Shown piece after piece: positions 16,754 through 25,621 of a stretch of DNA of 64,000 bases. The stretch is from Curtobacterium sp. VKM Ac-1393 (GTDB taxonomy: Bacteria > Actinomycetota > Actinomycetes > Actinomycetales > Microbacteriaceae): the NCBI RefSeq assembly GCF_015350995.1, contig NZ_JADKRW010000004.1, positions 1 through 64,000 of the forward strand. The letters run 5' to 3'. The notes beneath the pieces are model-generated. The model ran no database searches, was not told the origin of the DNA, and saw only the letters and a list, made by a program, of their open reading frames with translations. How positions within the stretch are numbered: position 1 is the stretch's first letter; every line of letters begins with the position of its first letter. The position numbers were made by a program, and so were the translations under genes.

Positions 16754-17671
16754 TCACCGGCCGCCGAGGCCGCTGGTGACGATGCCCTTGATGAGGTGCT
16801 TCTGCAGCAGGACGAGCAGGATCACGGTGGGCAGCATCGAGATCACGGACGCCGCCATCACGAGGTTCCACTCGGAGCCCTGCTGGCCGAAGAACTGCTG
16901 CAGGCCGAGCGGGATCGTGCCGTGGGCCTCGACGTCGTTCACGACGACGAGCGGCCAGAGGAACGAGTTCCAGTACGAGATGAACGAGAACACGGCCAGG
17001 ACGGCCATGGTCGGTCGGGCGAGCGGCAGCATCACGGAGAAGAACGTCCGGATGGCACCGGCTCCGTCGACCCGGGCGGCGTCGTCGAGCTCCTGCGGCA
17101 CGGTGAGGAAGAACTGCCGCACCAGGAACGCACCGAGGGCTGTGAACGCCCACGGGACGATGAGCGCTTGGAACGTGTCGACCCAGCCGAAGCCCTGCAT
17201 CATCACGTACATCGGGATGACGAGGACGTCCTGCGGGATCATCAGCGTGACGAGGAACAGCAGGAACACCGTGTTCCGTCCGCGCCAGCGCAGTCGCGAG
17301 AACGCGTACCCGGACAGCACCGCGACGGCGACGTTGATCACGGTGCCGGCCGCGGCGACGAACACCCCGTTGAGGATGAACCGCGCGAACGGCAGGTAGG
17401 TGAACGCCTGCACGTAGTTGTCCCACTCGAGTGAGCGGCCCCAGAGCGTCGGCGGGGTGGTGAACACCTGGTCGGCGGGCTTGAGGCTCGTCGCGACCAT
17501 GTAGATGAGCGGTGAGACGAACAGCAGTGTGACGAGGCAGAGCAGGGCGTACCCGATCGCGTGTCGCACTCGTCCGGGTCGCGGCGCCGACCGGGTCCTG
17601 GCGACGGCGCGGGGGTTGACCGTCCGGTTCGACGTGGTGGCGCCGACGTGCCCGCGGACCGCTTCACTCAT
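16754..17671 (-). CDS. Sugar ABC transporter permease (MalG-like)
   Basis: This 305-residue CUT1-type inner-membrane permease has a long cytosolic N-terminus, six predicted helices and the EAA loop ELDDAARVDGAGAIRTFF (about residues 198-215) that docks the ATPase. It pairs with the MalF-like permease whose stop overlaps its start by eight bases. Together with the binding protein, they form the fucose/fucoside importer. No ATPase gene lies in this operon. Confidence 0.92.
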   Translation of the reverse strand: MSEAVRGHVGATTSNRTVNPRAVARTRSAPRPGRVRHAIGYALLCLVTLLFVSPLIYMVATSLKPADQVFTTPPTLWGRSLEWDNYVQAFTYLPFARFILNGVFVAAAGTVINVAVAVLSGYAFSRLRWRGRNTVFLLFLVTLMIPQDVLVIPMYVMMQGFGWVDTFQALIVPWAFTALGAFLVRQFFLTVPQELDDAARVDGAGAIRTFFSVMLPLARPTMAVLAVFSFISYWNSFLWPLVVVNDVEAHGTIPLGLQQFFGQQGSEWNLVMAASVISMLPTVILLVLLQKHLIKGIVTSGLGGR

Positions 17672-18641
17672 AGTGCACCCACCGCTTCTGCCCGAGGAAC
17701 TGGACGGCCGTGATCCCGAGGATGATGACGAACAGCACCCAGGCGCCAGCGGATGCCAGACCGAGCTGCTGGTTCTGGAACCCGGTGTTGTAGATGTACT
17801 GCACGAGGGTCTCGGTCGCGGTGCCCGGTCCGCCCTTGGTGAGGACGAACGGCTGCACGAACACCTGGAACGAGGTGATCAGCGTCATCATCGTCGCGAA
17901 GAACACCGACGGCGAGATGAGCGGGAACTTGATGGCCCAGAAGGTCTGCCAGGCGTTCGCGCCGTCGAGCTGCGAGGCCTCGATCTGGTTCTCCGGCACG
18001 GCGTCGAGCGCCGCCGAGAAGATCAGCATGTTGTAGCCGAACCCCTGCCAGACGCTCATCGCGACGATGGCGAGCATCGCCCAGTGCTGGTCGGCGAGGA
18101 AGTTCGGCGCGTGCACCCCGACGGTCGACTGCAGCGACGCGTCGATCGCCCCACCGGGCTGGTACAGCATCCGCCACACCACGACGTTCGCGACGATCGG
18201 CGTGATGGTCGGGATGAAGAACAGGACACGGAAGACGTGCCGTCCGGCGATCCGTGGCGTCAGCCAGGCTGCGAGCCCGAGCGACACGACGAGGTTGAGC
18301 GGCACGTAGAGCACCACGAACAGCGCCGTGTTGAGGGCGACGGTGCGGAAGACCGGGTCGGCGACGAGCCGGGCGTAGTTCTCGATGCCGGCCCAACTGC
18401 GCTCGCCGAGCATGGGCCAGTTCATGAAGCTGACGACGAGTGAGGCGATGATCGGGAACGCCGTGAAGACGACGAGCCCGATCGAGTGCGGTGCCGCGAA
18501 CGCAGCGCCCCACCAGGAGCGGCGCCCGAGCGCACTCGTGTCCTCGCTCCCCTTCCGCCGCGGGGTGGCGGCTCCGACCGCGACCGCGGTCGCGACCGCG
18601 GGGACGGCCGCTTCGGCCGGTGGGTCCTGGATGGTGGTCAT
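17664..18641 (-). CDS. Sugar ABC transporter permease (MalF-like)
   Basis: This 325-residue CUT1-type permease has a low-complexity cytosolic N-terminus (about residues 1-50), six helices and the coupling motif EASQLDGANAWQTFWAIKFP (about 220-239). It heterodimerises with the MalG-like permease encoded directly downstream. It is separated from the binding-protein gene by 107 bases that hold an imperfect hairpin, as often seen where the binding protein is made in excess over the membrane subunits. Confidence 0.92.
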   Translation of the reverse strand: MTTIQDPPAEAAVPAVATAVAVGAATPRRKGSEDTSALGRRSWWGAAFAAPHSIGLVVFTAFPIIASLVVSFMNWPMLGERSWAGIENYARLVADPVFRTVALNTALFVVLYVPLNLVVSLGLAAWLTPRIAGRHVFRVLFFIPTITPIVANVVVWRMLYQPGGAIDASLQSTVGVHAPNFLADQHWAMLAIVAMSVWQGFGYNMLIFSAALDAVPENQIEASQLDGANAWQTFWAIKFPLISPSVFFATMMTLITSFQVFVQPFVLTKGGPGTATETLVQYIYNTGFQNQQLGLASAGAWVLFVIILGITAVQFLGQKRWVHYE

Positions 18642-18687
18642 GCGACGACCTCCTCGTCGTTCGCGCGGTCCTGAACAGGGGATGGAT

Positions 18688-18731
18688 CGGACGGGAGGCG
18701 CGGGGCGGGGTCGACCCGCGCCTCCAGTCCG
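18688..18731. repeat. Family-A hairpin (GGACGGGAGGC type) inside the fucose operon
   Basis: CGGACGGGAGGCGCGGG pairs with CCCGCGCCTCCAGTCCG across a short loop, with mismatches. It lies between the binding-protein and permease genes, where it may stabilise or attenuate the transcript. It belongs to a hairpin family found at several other places in the window. Confidence 0.6.
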
Positions 18732-18748
18732 TCAGACGGTCGCGTCCG

Positions 18749-19987
18749 TCACTGCGTACCGAGCTGTCCGGCGATGGAGGACATGGTGTCCTTGCCCGAG
18801 GTCTGCCCGTTGACGGCCTGCAGCGCGTACTGCGTGAACAGCTGCGAGAGCTGGTCGCTCTGCTTGTTCCCGAGGAGCGGTGACGACTTCGCGAGCCCTG
18901 CCTTGAGCGCAGCCTCGGCCCCGTCGATGTCCGCACTCGAGTACCACGCGGCCTGGGCGGCGGTGCGACCGGGGAAGGCGCGTCCCGCTTCGGCGAGTGA
19001 GGTCAGGACCTTCTCGCTGGTCATCGTCTGGACGGCCTTGAACGCTTGCTCCGGGTACTTGCACTGCTTCGACACCCCGAAGCCGGACCCGGCGGCGAAG
19101 GTCGACGGGCCGGAGGTGCCCGCGGGGAGCGTCGTGACGCCGAGGTCGAACTTCACCTTGGCCTTCTGGCTGATGAGCGACCACGGACCGTCGGTGTACA
19201 TCGCGACCTTGCCGGCGGCGAAGTCGTTGCCGGGTGTCGAGGCGTCGGACGACGCCTGCGTGGCGTAGCCCTTCTTCACCAGGCTCGCCATCCAGTCGAG
19301 GCCGTCCGCGAACTTCGTGTCCGTGGCGTCGACCCCGCCGGACTCCGTGATCACGCGGCCGCCGTTGTAGCCGTAGATCATCGACTCGAGGTTCAGGTCG
19401 CCCACCGTCGAACCGAACATCGTGATGCCCTTCGCCTTGAGCGCGGCACCCGCGGCTTCGAAGTCGTCGACCGTCCAGCCGGGCTTCGGCTCGGCCACGC
19501 CGGCCTTCGTGAAGACGTCCTTGTTGTAGAACATCATGATGGGCCCGGTGTCGTACGGCAGCCCGTAGAGCTTGCCGTCGACCTTCATGCCGTCGAGCGC
19601 GGTGCTGTCGAACGCCGACAGGTCGGTGCCGTCCTTCTTCGCGAGGTCGTCGAGCGGCAGCAGCGACGACGTGTAGTTCGCGGTGCGGAGCGACTGCATG
19701 CTCACGACGCACTGGGCGCCTCCGGCACTCAACTGCGTGCTGAGCTTCGTGAAGTAGTTCTCGAACGGCGCACCCTGGATCGACAGGGTGATGCCGTCCT
19801 CGCTCTTCACGGTGTCGGCGACCTTCTGCCAGGCGGCCTTGTCCTCTTTCCCGGCGATCCACATGGACCAGGTGAGGGCGTCCTTCGACTGGTTGCCCCC
19901 GGCGCTGCTGCCGGAGGAACAGCCGGTCAGCACGAGGGCCACGGCAGCTGCTGCCGCGAGCCCGGCGGTGATTCGTCGTCGTTGCAT
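18749..19987 (-). CDS. Sugar ABC transporter solute-binding lipoprotein
   Basis: This 412-residue SBP_bac_1 type binding protein has a signal peptide ending in LTGC (lipidated Cys23), followed by a Ser/Gly linker and a two-lobed fold with YGLPYDTGPIMMFYNKDVF (about residues 138-156) and AMYTDGPW typical of oligosaccharide binders. It captures fucose or fucosyl oligosaccharides outside the cell for the two permeases downstream. The start is the ATG at 19987; the longer frame to the right is antisense to the dehydratase gene. Confidence 0.92.
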   Translation of the reverse strand: MQRRRITAGLAAAAAVALVLTGCSSGSSAGGNQSKDALTWSMWIAGKEDKAAWQKVADTVKSEDGITLSIQGAPFENYFTKLSTQLSAGGAQCVVSMQSLRTANYTSSLLPLDDLAKKDGTDLSAFDSTALDGMKVDGKLYGLPYDTGPIMMFYNKDVFTKAGVAEPKPGWTVDDFEAAGAALKAKGITMFGSTVGDLNLESMIYGYNGGRVITESGGVDATDTKFADGLDWMASLVKKGYATQASSDASTPGNDFAAGKVAMYTDGPWSLISQKAKVKFDLGVTTLPAGTSGPSTFAAGSGFGVSKQCKYPEQAFKAVQTMTSEKVLTSLAEAGRAFPGRTAAQAAWYSSADIDGAEAALKAGLAKSSPLLGNKQSDQLSQLFTQYALQAVNGQTSGKDTMSSIAGQLGTQ

Positions 19988-20046
19988 CGGTGTCTCCACT
20001 TCGTCGTGGTGATGGGGTGTGTGGGATGGGTTGCTGGCGTGCTGTG

Positions 20047-21384
20047 TCAGGCGACGCGGACCGCGTCGGGGACCGCCTCGGTGTCCCCGGCGGCCCAGGC
20101 GGGTCCGTCCGGGAACGCGTAGGCGTCGAGGGAGCCGGCGAGCATCTCGGTGCCGGCTCCGGGGGCGGTCGGCGGCCAGTAGCGGCCGTCGTGGACGTCC
20201 ACCGGGGTCACGAAGTGCTCGTGCAGGTGGTCGACGAACTCGATGCAGCGGGTGTCGAGGTCGCCGGTCAGCGCGACGGCGTCGAACATCGACAGGTGCT
20301 GCACCGCCTCGCACAGGCCGACCCCGCCGGCGTGCGGGCACACTCGGATGCCGTACTTCGCGGCGAGGAGCAGGATCGCCAGGTTCTCGTTCACGCCCGC
20401 GACCCGGGTCGCGTCGATCTGCAGGACGCTCATCGCACCCGCCTGGATGAGCTGCTTCGCGATCACCCGGTTCGCCATGTGCTCGCCGGTCGCGACCGGG
20501 ATCGGCGCGATGCGTCTGGCGATCTCGGCGTGCCCGAGGACGTCGTCGGGGCTCGTGGGTTCCTCGACCCAGGCGAGGTCGAACGGGCTCAGCCGCTCGA
20601 TCCACGTGACGGCCTCGTCGACGTCCCACCGCTGGTTCGCGTCGACCGCGATGCGGATGTCGGGGCCGACGGTGGCGCGGGCGATGCCCATCCGGCGGAC
20701 GTCCTCGTCGATGTCGCCGCCGACCTTGAGCTTGATCTGCTCGAAGCCCTCGTCGACGGCCTCGCGGCAGAGCCGGGCGAGCTTCTCGTCGTCGTAGCCG
20801 AGCCAGCCCGGGGTCGTCGTGTACGCCTGGTAGCCCTGCGCTTCGAGCCGGGCCCGACGGGTCGCACGGTGCGGTTCGGCGGCCCGGAACAGCTCGAGCG
20901 CCTCGTCCGGGGTGATCGCGTCGGTGAGGTACCGGAAGTCCACCAGGTCGACGAGCTCCTCGGGACTCAGGTCCGCCAGCAGCGCCCACAGCGGCTGTCC
21001 CGCGCGCTTCGCCCGGAGGTCCCAGAGCGCGTTCACCACGGCGCCGATCGCCATGTGCATGACGCCCTTCTCCGGGCCGAGCCAGCGCAGCTGCGAGTCG
21101 TGGACCATCGCGCGCCAGGTGCCGCCCATGTCGGCGAGGACCGCTTCGGCGTCGGCGCCGACCACGTGCCCGCGCAGGGCGGCGATCGCGGCTTCCTGCA
21201 CCTCGTTGCCGCGGCCGATCGTGAACACGAAGCCGGTGCCGACGTGCCCGTCCAGGGCGTCGGTCGTGATCTCGACGTACGCGGCGGAGTAGTCGGGCGC
21301 GGGGTTCATGGCGTCGGATCCGTCGTGCTCCCGAGAGGTCGGGAACCGGATGTCGCGCACGTGCAGACCGGTGATGCGGCTCAT
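20047..21384 (-). CDS. fucD: L-fuconate dehydratase
   Basis: This 445-residue enolase-superfamily enzyme of the mandelate racemase subgroup has the catalytic Lys segment QIKLKVGG (about residues 216-223), the metal-binding AVDANQRWD (about 244-252), the [10 protein letters not shown] loop and [11 protein letters not shown] (about 344-354). The N-terminal region with [16 protein letters not shown] is characteristic of fuconate dehydratases. It removes water from L-fuconate to give 2-keto-3-deoxy-L-fuconate. It is the first gene of the minus-strand operon, with a promoter containing a perfect palindrome in its spacer. The start at 21384 gives the family length. Confidence 0.92.
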   Translation of the reverse strand: MSRITGLHVRDIRFPTSREHDGSDAMNPAPDYSAAYVEITTDALDGHVGTGFVFTIGRGNEVQEAAIAALRGHVVGADAEAVLADMGGTWRAMVHDSQLRWLGPEKGVMHMAIGAVVNALWDLRAKRAGQPLWALLADLSPEELVDLVDFRYLTDAITPDEALELFRAAEPHRATRRARLEAQGYQAYTTTPGWLGYDDEKLARLCREAVDEGFEQIKLKVGGDIDEDVRRMGIARATVGPDIRIAVDANQRWDVDEAVTWIERLSPFDLAWVEEPTSPDDVLGHAEIARRIAPIPVATGEHMANRVIAKQLIQAGAMSVLQIDATRVAGVNENLAILLLAAKYGIRVCPHAGGVGLCEAVQHLSMFDAVALTGDLDTRCIEFVDHLHEHFVTPVDVHDGRYWPPTAPGAGTEMLAGSLDAYAFPDGPAWAAGDTEAVPDAVRVA

Positions 21385-21426
21385 TCGTGTCTCCTGCCGT
21401 CCGGTCTCCGTCGACCGAACGAGGCA

Positions 21427-21455
21427 ATCAAAACATCGGATGTCTCGCGCGTCAA
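21427..21455 (-). promoter_or_regulatory. fucD operon promoter with operator 3
   Basis: On the minus strand TTGACG (21450-21455) and TTTGAT (21427-21432) are 17 bases apart. The spacer contains the perfect palindrome ACATC-G-GATGT at 21433-21443. A repressor bound there would block RNA polymerase. Confidence 0.65.
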
Positions 21456-21542
21456 GAGAACGCTTCGTCTGTTTTTGATCTCGAACGGGGCCGAGTCGTC
21501 GGATGGCTGCGCGGCTTGCGCTTGCGTGGCCGATCCGCGAAA

Positions 21543-21696
21543 GCGACAGATCCCCGCCAACTGTTCGCGGGGATCTGTCGCGCTCGCGGCACCGTCGACA
21601 GCGGAGCACGCGCATCTGTCGCTTCGGCGGGGGCGACCGGACCATGGACGGGAGGCACGGTGCGGGTCGGACCCGCACCGCGCCTCCCGTCCGTGG
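21543..21696. repeat. Hairpin cluster between fucD and a tetR gene
   Basis: No gene is seen in this roughly 250-base stretch. It holds a perfect 15-bp stem (21543-21557 with 21567-21581, arm GCGACAGATCCCCGC). A third related arm lies at 21612-21626. A long family-A hairpin follows at 21642-21696 (GGACGGGAGGC ... GCCTCCCGTCC), ending eight bases from the tetR stop codon and probably serving as its terminator. Confidence 0.7.
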
Positions 21697-21703
21697 TCGC
21701 GTC

Positions 21704-22288
21704 TCAGGCGGAGGCGAGTCGGCCCATCTCGGCCACCACGCCGCGGAGGCGGTCCGCCAGCTCGTCGCGCGAGCCGTCGGCGAAGCGGTGTGCCGACTCG
21801 ATGAGCGCCGCCATGACGAGCGTCACCGCGGTCCGTGCGGAGTCGACGTCGGTGCGCTCGGCGGCGACCGTGAACACGGCGAGCCGGGCACGCGCCATCC
21901 ACTGCAGCATCGCGGGCACCATCTCCGGTCGCGCCTGCACGAGTTCCTTCATCCGACGGCGGTCCGCTGGCAGTGTCACCGTGCGGGCGACGAGGTCGCA
22001 GAGATCCGACACGAGCGGGCCCTCCGCGGTCAGGAACGCCTGTCGTGCCGCCTCGGGCACCGAGCTCTCGGGGAGCCCGAGTGCCGCGTCGCCCTTCGAC
22101 GGGAAGTAGTTGAAGAAGGTGCGGGGCGAGACGCCGGCGTCGGCGCAGATCTCCTCGACCGTGACGCCGGCCAGGCCCCGGTCGGAGACCAGGGCCAGCG
22201 CGGCCTGGTGGATCGCGTGCCGGGTCTGCTGCTTCTTGCGTTCCCGCAGGCCACTCTCGCCTGGCGGGTGCGATTCGATCGTGGTCAC
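21704..22288 (-). CDS. TetR-family transcriptional regulator
   Basis: This 194-residue protein has an N-terminal helix-turn-helix (about residues 15-62, [20 protein letters not shown]) and a helical C-terminal domain close to the AcrR_C group found beside drug exporters. It lies directly downstream of the 684-residue MFS exporter on the same strand and is probably co-transcribed with it. The palindrome in the exporter promoter at 24491-24505 is its likely operator, giving autoregulation of the pair. Confidence 0.9.
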   Translation of the reverse strand: MTTIESHPPGESGLRERKKQQTRHAIHQAALALVSDRGLAGVTVEEICADAGVSPRTFFNYFPSKGDAALGLPESSVPEAARQAFLTAEGPLVSDLCDLVARTVTLPADRRRMKELVQARPEMVPAMLQWMARARLAVFTVAAERTDVDSARTAVTLVMAALIESAHRFADGSRDELADRLRGVVAEMGRLASA

Positions 22289-22307
22289 TGCTGCTCCTGG
22301 TGCGGGT

Positions 22308-22345
22308 CGGGGCCTCCCGTCTGGTGACGAGAGGCCCCGGTGGCC
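22308..22345. repeat. Intra-operon hairpin between exporter and tetR
   Basis: GGGGCCTC and GAGGCCCC-type arms pair around a CCCGTCTGGTGACGA loop between the two genes. The arm resembles the family-A hairpin core. It may reduce expression of the downstream regulator. Confidence 0.45.
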
Positions 22346-22349
22346 GGTC

Positions 22350-24404
22350 CTACGCGCGGTCCCGCTGCACGGGGATCGATCCGGTGACGGGCGCCGTGGG
22401 CGACCCCATCGTGTCGGCCGCCTTGACGGCCTGCACCTCGAGGTCGTCGGCGGTGCCGGCCTGGTCGGCCTGCTCCTGCAGGGCCGAGCTCTTGCGGAGC
22501 GGCGGCGCCTTGAAGAACCAGCTGAGGATGAACGCCAGCAGGATCACGGCGAAGCCGACCCAGTAGACGGTCACGGCCGACGCGTTGAAGCCGGTCATGA
22601 ACGGCTTGGTCAGCGCCGAGTCCGCACCGTTGAGGTAGGACGTGTCGCTCGTCTCGCTGCTCGCGCCGCTGCTGTCGCCAGCGGTCTTGTCGATCTGCTT
22701 CGACAGCGCCGGGGTGAGCTCGTCGACCCAGTACGAACGCTGCGCAGCATCCGACCAGTCGACCACGAGCTTGCCGTCCTGCACGCTGGCGTGCGCCTTG
22801 TCGGCTGCGGCGGTGAGGGCCTGCTGCTGCACGGCCTCCGGCGCACCGGCCGTGGCCGTGGTGACCTGCGCCGTGGCCTGGTCGAGACCGGACTGCACCT
22901 GCGACTTGACCGGGGTGACGATCGGGTTCCAGATCTGCTCCATGACGCCGGCGTTCGCCTTCGCCGTGGCGACGGTCGGGTTCAGGGCAGCGTCGAGCGC
23001 GCCGGACAGGTTCTTCTGGTCAGCGGTGGCGTGCAGGATGTTCGCCGGCATGATCGAGAACAGGATGGAGAGCAGCACCGCGGTGCCGAGCGTGCCACCG
23101 ATCTGGCGGAAGAACGTGGCGGACGACGTCGCCACACCCATGTCGCGCGGCTGCACGGAGTTCTGCGAGGCGAGGGTGATGCTCTGCATGAGCTGGCCGA
23201 GGCCGAGGCCGATCAGGAACATGCCGATCATCAGGAACCAGAGCGGCTTGTCGATCGACATGAACGTCAGGACGACGTAGCCGCACGAGACCAGGGCCGT
23301 GCCGATCACCGGGAAGATCCGGTAGCGGCCGGTGCGCGCGACGATCTGACCGGAGGCGATCGAGGCGATCATCAGACCACCGATCATCGGCAGGGTCGCG
23401 AAGCCGGATTCGGTCGGGGTCAACCCGGTCACGATCTGCAGGTAGAGCGGGATGGTCAGCATGGCGCCGAACATCGCGAAGCCGACCAGGAACCCGAGGA
23501 TCGTGGCCATCGAGAACGTGCCCGAGCGGAAGAGCTTGAGCGGGATGATCGCATCGTCCTTCATGAGGGTCTCGATCACCAGGAAGGCGACGAGCCCGAG
23601 TGCGCCGATCACGTAGCAGGCGATCGCACCGGCCGAGCCCCAACCCCAGGTGCGGCCCTGTTCGGCCACGAGCAGGAGCGGCACGAGGGTCGCGATGACC
23701 GAGGTGGCACCCCACCAGTCGATGCGCGGCTTCGTCTTGGCGTCGCCGAACTTCGGCAGGTGCAGGAAGGCGATGACCATCAGGAGCGCGGCGACGCCGA
23801 TCGGCACGTTGATCAGGAAGACCCAGCGCCAGCCGGTGACACCGAGGATCGTGCTCGCTCCGGCGAACAGGCCACCGATGAGCGGGCCGATGACGGACGA
23901 GATGCCGAAGACGGCGAGGAAGTAGCCCTGGTACTTGGCCCGTTCGCGCGGGGCGAGGATGTCACCCATGATCGCCAGCGGCAGCGACATGAGCGCACCG
24001 GCACCGATGCCCTGGAAGGCACGGAACGCGGCGAGCATGATCATCGAGGTCGACATCGTCGAGAGCAGCGAGCCGAGGATGAAGACCGCGATGCCGAAGA
24101 TGTAGAGCGGGCGGCGACCGAAGACGTCGGAGAGCTTGCCGTAGATCGGCGTCGTGATGGTGCTCGCGATGAGGTACGCGGTCGTGACCCACGCCTGCTG
24201 GTCGAGACCGTGCAGGTCGTCGCCGATGGTGCGGATCGCGGTACCGACGATGGTCTGGTCGAGGGACGACAGGAACATGCCGGCCATCAGGCCGTAGATG
24301 ACGAGCAGGATCTGGCGGTGCGACATGATCGGCTTGCCCGGCGTGTTCGCCGGGGACGCCTGTCGTCCGCGCGACACCTCGACGGGTGCGGTGGCAGTAG
24401 ACAT
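22350..24404 (-). CDS. MFS multidrug exporter, DHA2 type, with large outer domain
   Basis: This 684-residue 14-helix transporter has LDQTIVGTAIRTI (about residues 48-60) and motif A GKLSDVFGRRPLY (about 88-100). A hydrophilic insert of about 150 residues (roughly 470-620, Ala/Gln-rich, with PVKSQVQSGLDQATAQV) precedes the last helix and would lie outside the membrane. This layout is common in actinobacterial EmrB/QacA-type exporters. The next gene on the same strand is a TetR regulator, and the promoter contains a matching palindrome. The substrate is unknown. Confidence 0.9.
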   Translation of the reverse strand: MSTATAPVEVSRGRQASPANTPGKPIMSHRQILLVIYGLMAGMFLSSLDQTIVGTAIRTIGDDLHGLDQQAWVTTAYLIASTITTPIYGKLSDVFGRRPLYIFGIAVFILGSLLSTMSTSMIMLAAFRAFQGIGAGALMSLPLAIMGDILAPRERAKYQGYFLAVFGISSVIGPLIGGLFAGASTILGVTGWRWVFLINVPIGVAALLMVIAFLHLPKFGDAKTKPRIDWWGATSVIATLVPLLLVAEQGRTWGWGSAGAIACYVIGALGLVAFLVIETLMKDDAIIPLKLFRSGTFSMATILGFLVGFAMFGAMLTIPLYLQIVTGLTPTESGFATLPMIGGLMIASIASGQIVARTGRYRIFPVIGTALVSCGYVVLTFMSIDKPLWFLMIGMFLIGLGLGQLMQSITLASQNSVQPRDMGVATSSATFFRQIGGTLGTAVLLSILFSIMPANILHATADQKNLSGALDAALNPTVATAKANAGVMEQIWNPIVTPVKSQVQSGLDQATAQVTTATAGAPEAVQQQALTAAADKAHASVQDGKLVVDWSDAAQRSYWVDELTPALSKQIDKTAGDSSGASSETSDTSYLNGADSALTKPFMTGFNASAVTVYWVGFAVILLAFILSWFFKAPPLRKSSALQEQADQAGTADDLEVQAVKAADTMGSPTAPVTGSIPVQRDRA

Positions 24405-24490
24405 GGGGGTCCTTCAGGGGTGCGTGGTGGACGTCGTGCGGGCAAGGGACGCCGGAGCGTGGCGGCGGGCCGTCGGACGGCGGGTCAACC

Positions 24491-24534
24491 TTGCAGACTC
24501 TGCAACTTTACACCACGGGCACGTTTGCTGCCAA
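24491..24534 (-). promoter_or_regulatory. Promoter and operator of the exporter-tetR pair
   Basis: On the minus strand TTGGCA (24529-24534) and TAAAGT (24505-24510) are 18 bases apart. Immediately after the -10 box lies the 15-bp palindrome TTGCAGA-C-TCTGCAA (24491-24505). A second imperfect repeat (TTTGC ... GCAAA) overlaps the -35 region. Confidence 0.65.
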
Positions 24535-24577
24535 CGCAAATTTGCCGTCTGTGCACGTCCGTGAACGGCTTCTCAGG

Positions 24578-24583
24578 TACCGT
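24578..24583 (+). promoter_or_regulatory. -10 box of the APH-fold gene (leaderless)
   Basis: TACCGT ends eight bases before the ATG at 24592, consistent with a leaderless or near-leaderless transcript. Confidence 0.4.
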
Positions 24584-24591
24584 CGTCGTGC

Positions 24592-25551
24592 ATGGGGCGA
24601 ACAGCGTGGACGGACGTGCCGGCGATCCTGCGCCGACGGGTGGAGCAGACCCTCGGCGGACCGGTGTCCACCACCGAGTCCCAGGCGGCCGGTTGGTCAC
24701 CGGGCAGCGCCGACCGGGTGGGTACCGCGTCCGGACGGAGGGCGTTCGTCAAGACGGTCTCGCGGTCACGGAACGTCGACGCCCTCGACCTGCACCGGCG
24801 AGAAGCCGACGTCATGGCGCACCTGCCGTCGATCGTCCAGGCGCCGCGCCTGCTGGACGCGTTCGACACCACCGTCGACGGTGACGAGTGGGTCGTGCTC
24901 GTGCTCGACGACGTCGCCGGCAGGCCCCCCGGGGCATCGCTCGACGGCTCCGACACCGCGGCGGTGCTCGATGCCCTCGACACACTGCCGGCGGCGACCG
25001 GGGATCTCGGTGCCCTCCCACGGATCGCCGACGACCTGCGCCACGAGTTCGGCGCCTGGGACCGGATGCTCGGCGACGCGTCCCTGGCCGACCGGGTGGC
25101 CGACGTCGTACCGGCGCACGTGCTCGCCGCCGGACCCGCGTTCGCCCGCGCGGCCGCCCGGGCAGCGACCCTCGTCGACGGCGAGCACCTCGTGCACGCC
25201 GACTGCCGCGCCGACAACCTGCTCGTCGACGGCTCCGGCGTCGTCTGGATCGTGGACTGGCCGTGGGCGAGCATCGGTGCGCACTGGCTCGACCCGCTGA
25301 CCTACCTGCTCGACACGCTCGTCCGCGGTGAGGACGTCGACGTGGAGCACCACCTCGCCACCCACGCGGTGTTCGCCGGGTTGCCCGCCACCACGGTCGA
25401 CGCCGTGCTCGCCGGACTCGCCGGGCTGTTCTTCGAGCACGCGCTGCCGCCAGCGCCGCCGAACATGCCGACCATCCGCGACTTCCAGCGACGCGAGGGA
25501 CTGGCTGCGGCGGAGTGGCTCCTCCGACGGTGGGACAGGGCGACGCACTGA
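24592..25551 (+). CDS. APH-family (aminoglycoside phosphotransferase fold) kinase-like protein
   Basis: This 319-residue protein has the APH/choline-kinase pattern: ATP-lobe Lys in RRAFVKTVS (about residues 49-57), the catalytic loop LVHADCRADNLLVDG (about 198-212) with the base Asp, and the metal-binding VWIVDWPWASIG (about 215-226). Relatives phosphorylate small molecules such as aminoglycosides, choline, homoserine or fructosamines. It is divergent from the drug exporter and expressed from its own promoter. Resistance is possible but not shown by sequence. Confidence 0.85.
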   Translation: MGRTAWTDVPAILRRRVEQTLGGPVSTTESQAAGWSPGSADRVGTASGRRAFVKTVSRSRNVDALDLHRREADVMAHLPSIVQAPRLLDAFDTTVDGDEWVVLVLDDVAGRPPGASLDGSDTAAVLDALDTLPAATGDLGALPRIADDLRHEFGAWDRMLGDASLADRVADVVPAHVLAAGPAFARAAARAATLVDGEHLVHADCRADNLLVDGSGVVWIVDWPWASIGAHWLDPLTYLLDTLVRGEDVDVEHHLATHAVFAGLPATTVDAVLAGLAGLFFEHALPPAPPNMPTIRDFQRREGLAAAEWLLRRWDRATH

Positions 25552-25608
25552 CGCGGACGACGGGTGTCGGGTACCCCGTCTGTCCAGCAAGCGCGGGACC
25601 GCGGAGCG

Positions 25609-25614
25609 TACGGT
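25609..25614 (+). promoter_or_regulatory. -10 box of the 141-residue gene (leaderless)
   Basis: TACGGT ends seven bases before the ATG at 25622. Confidence 0.4.
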
Positions 25615-25621
25615 CCCCCGC

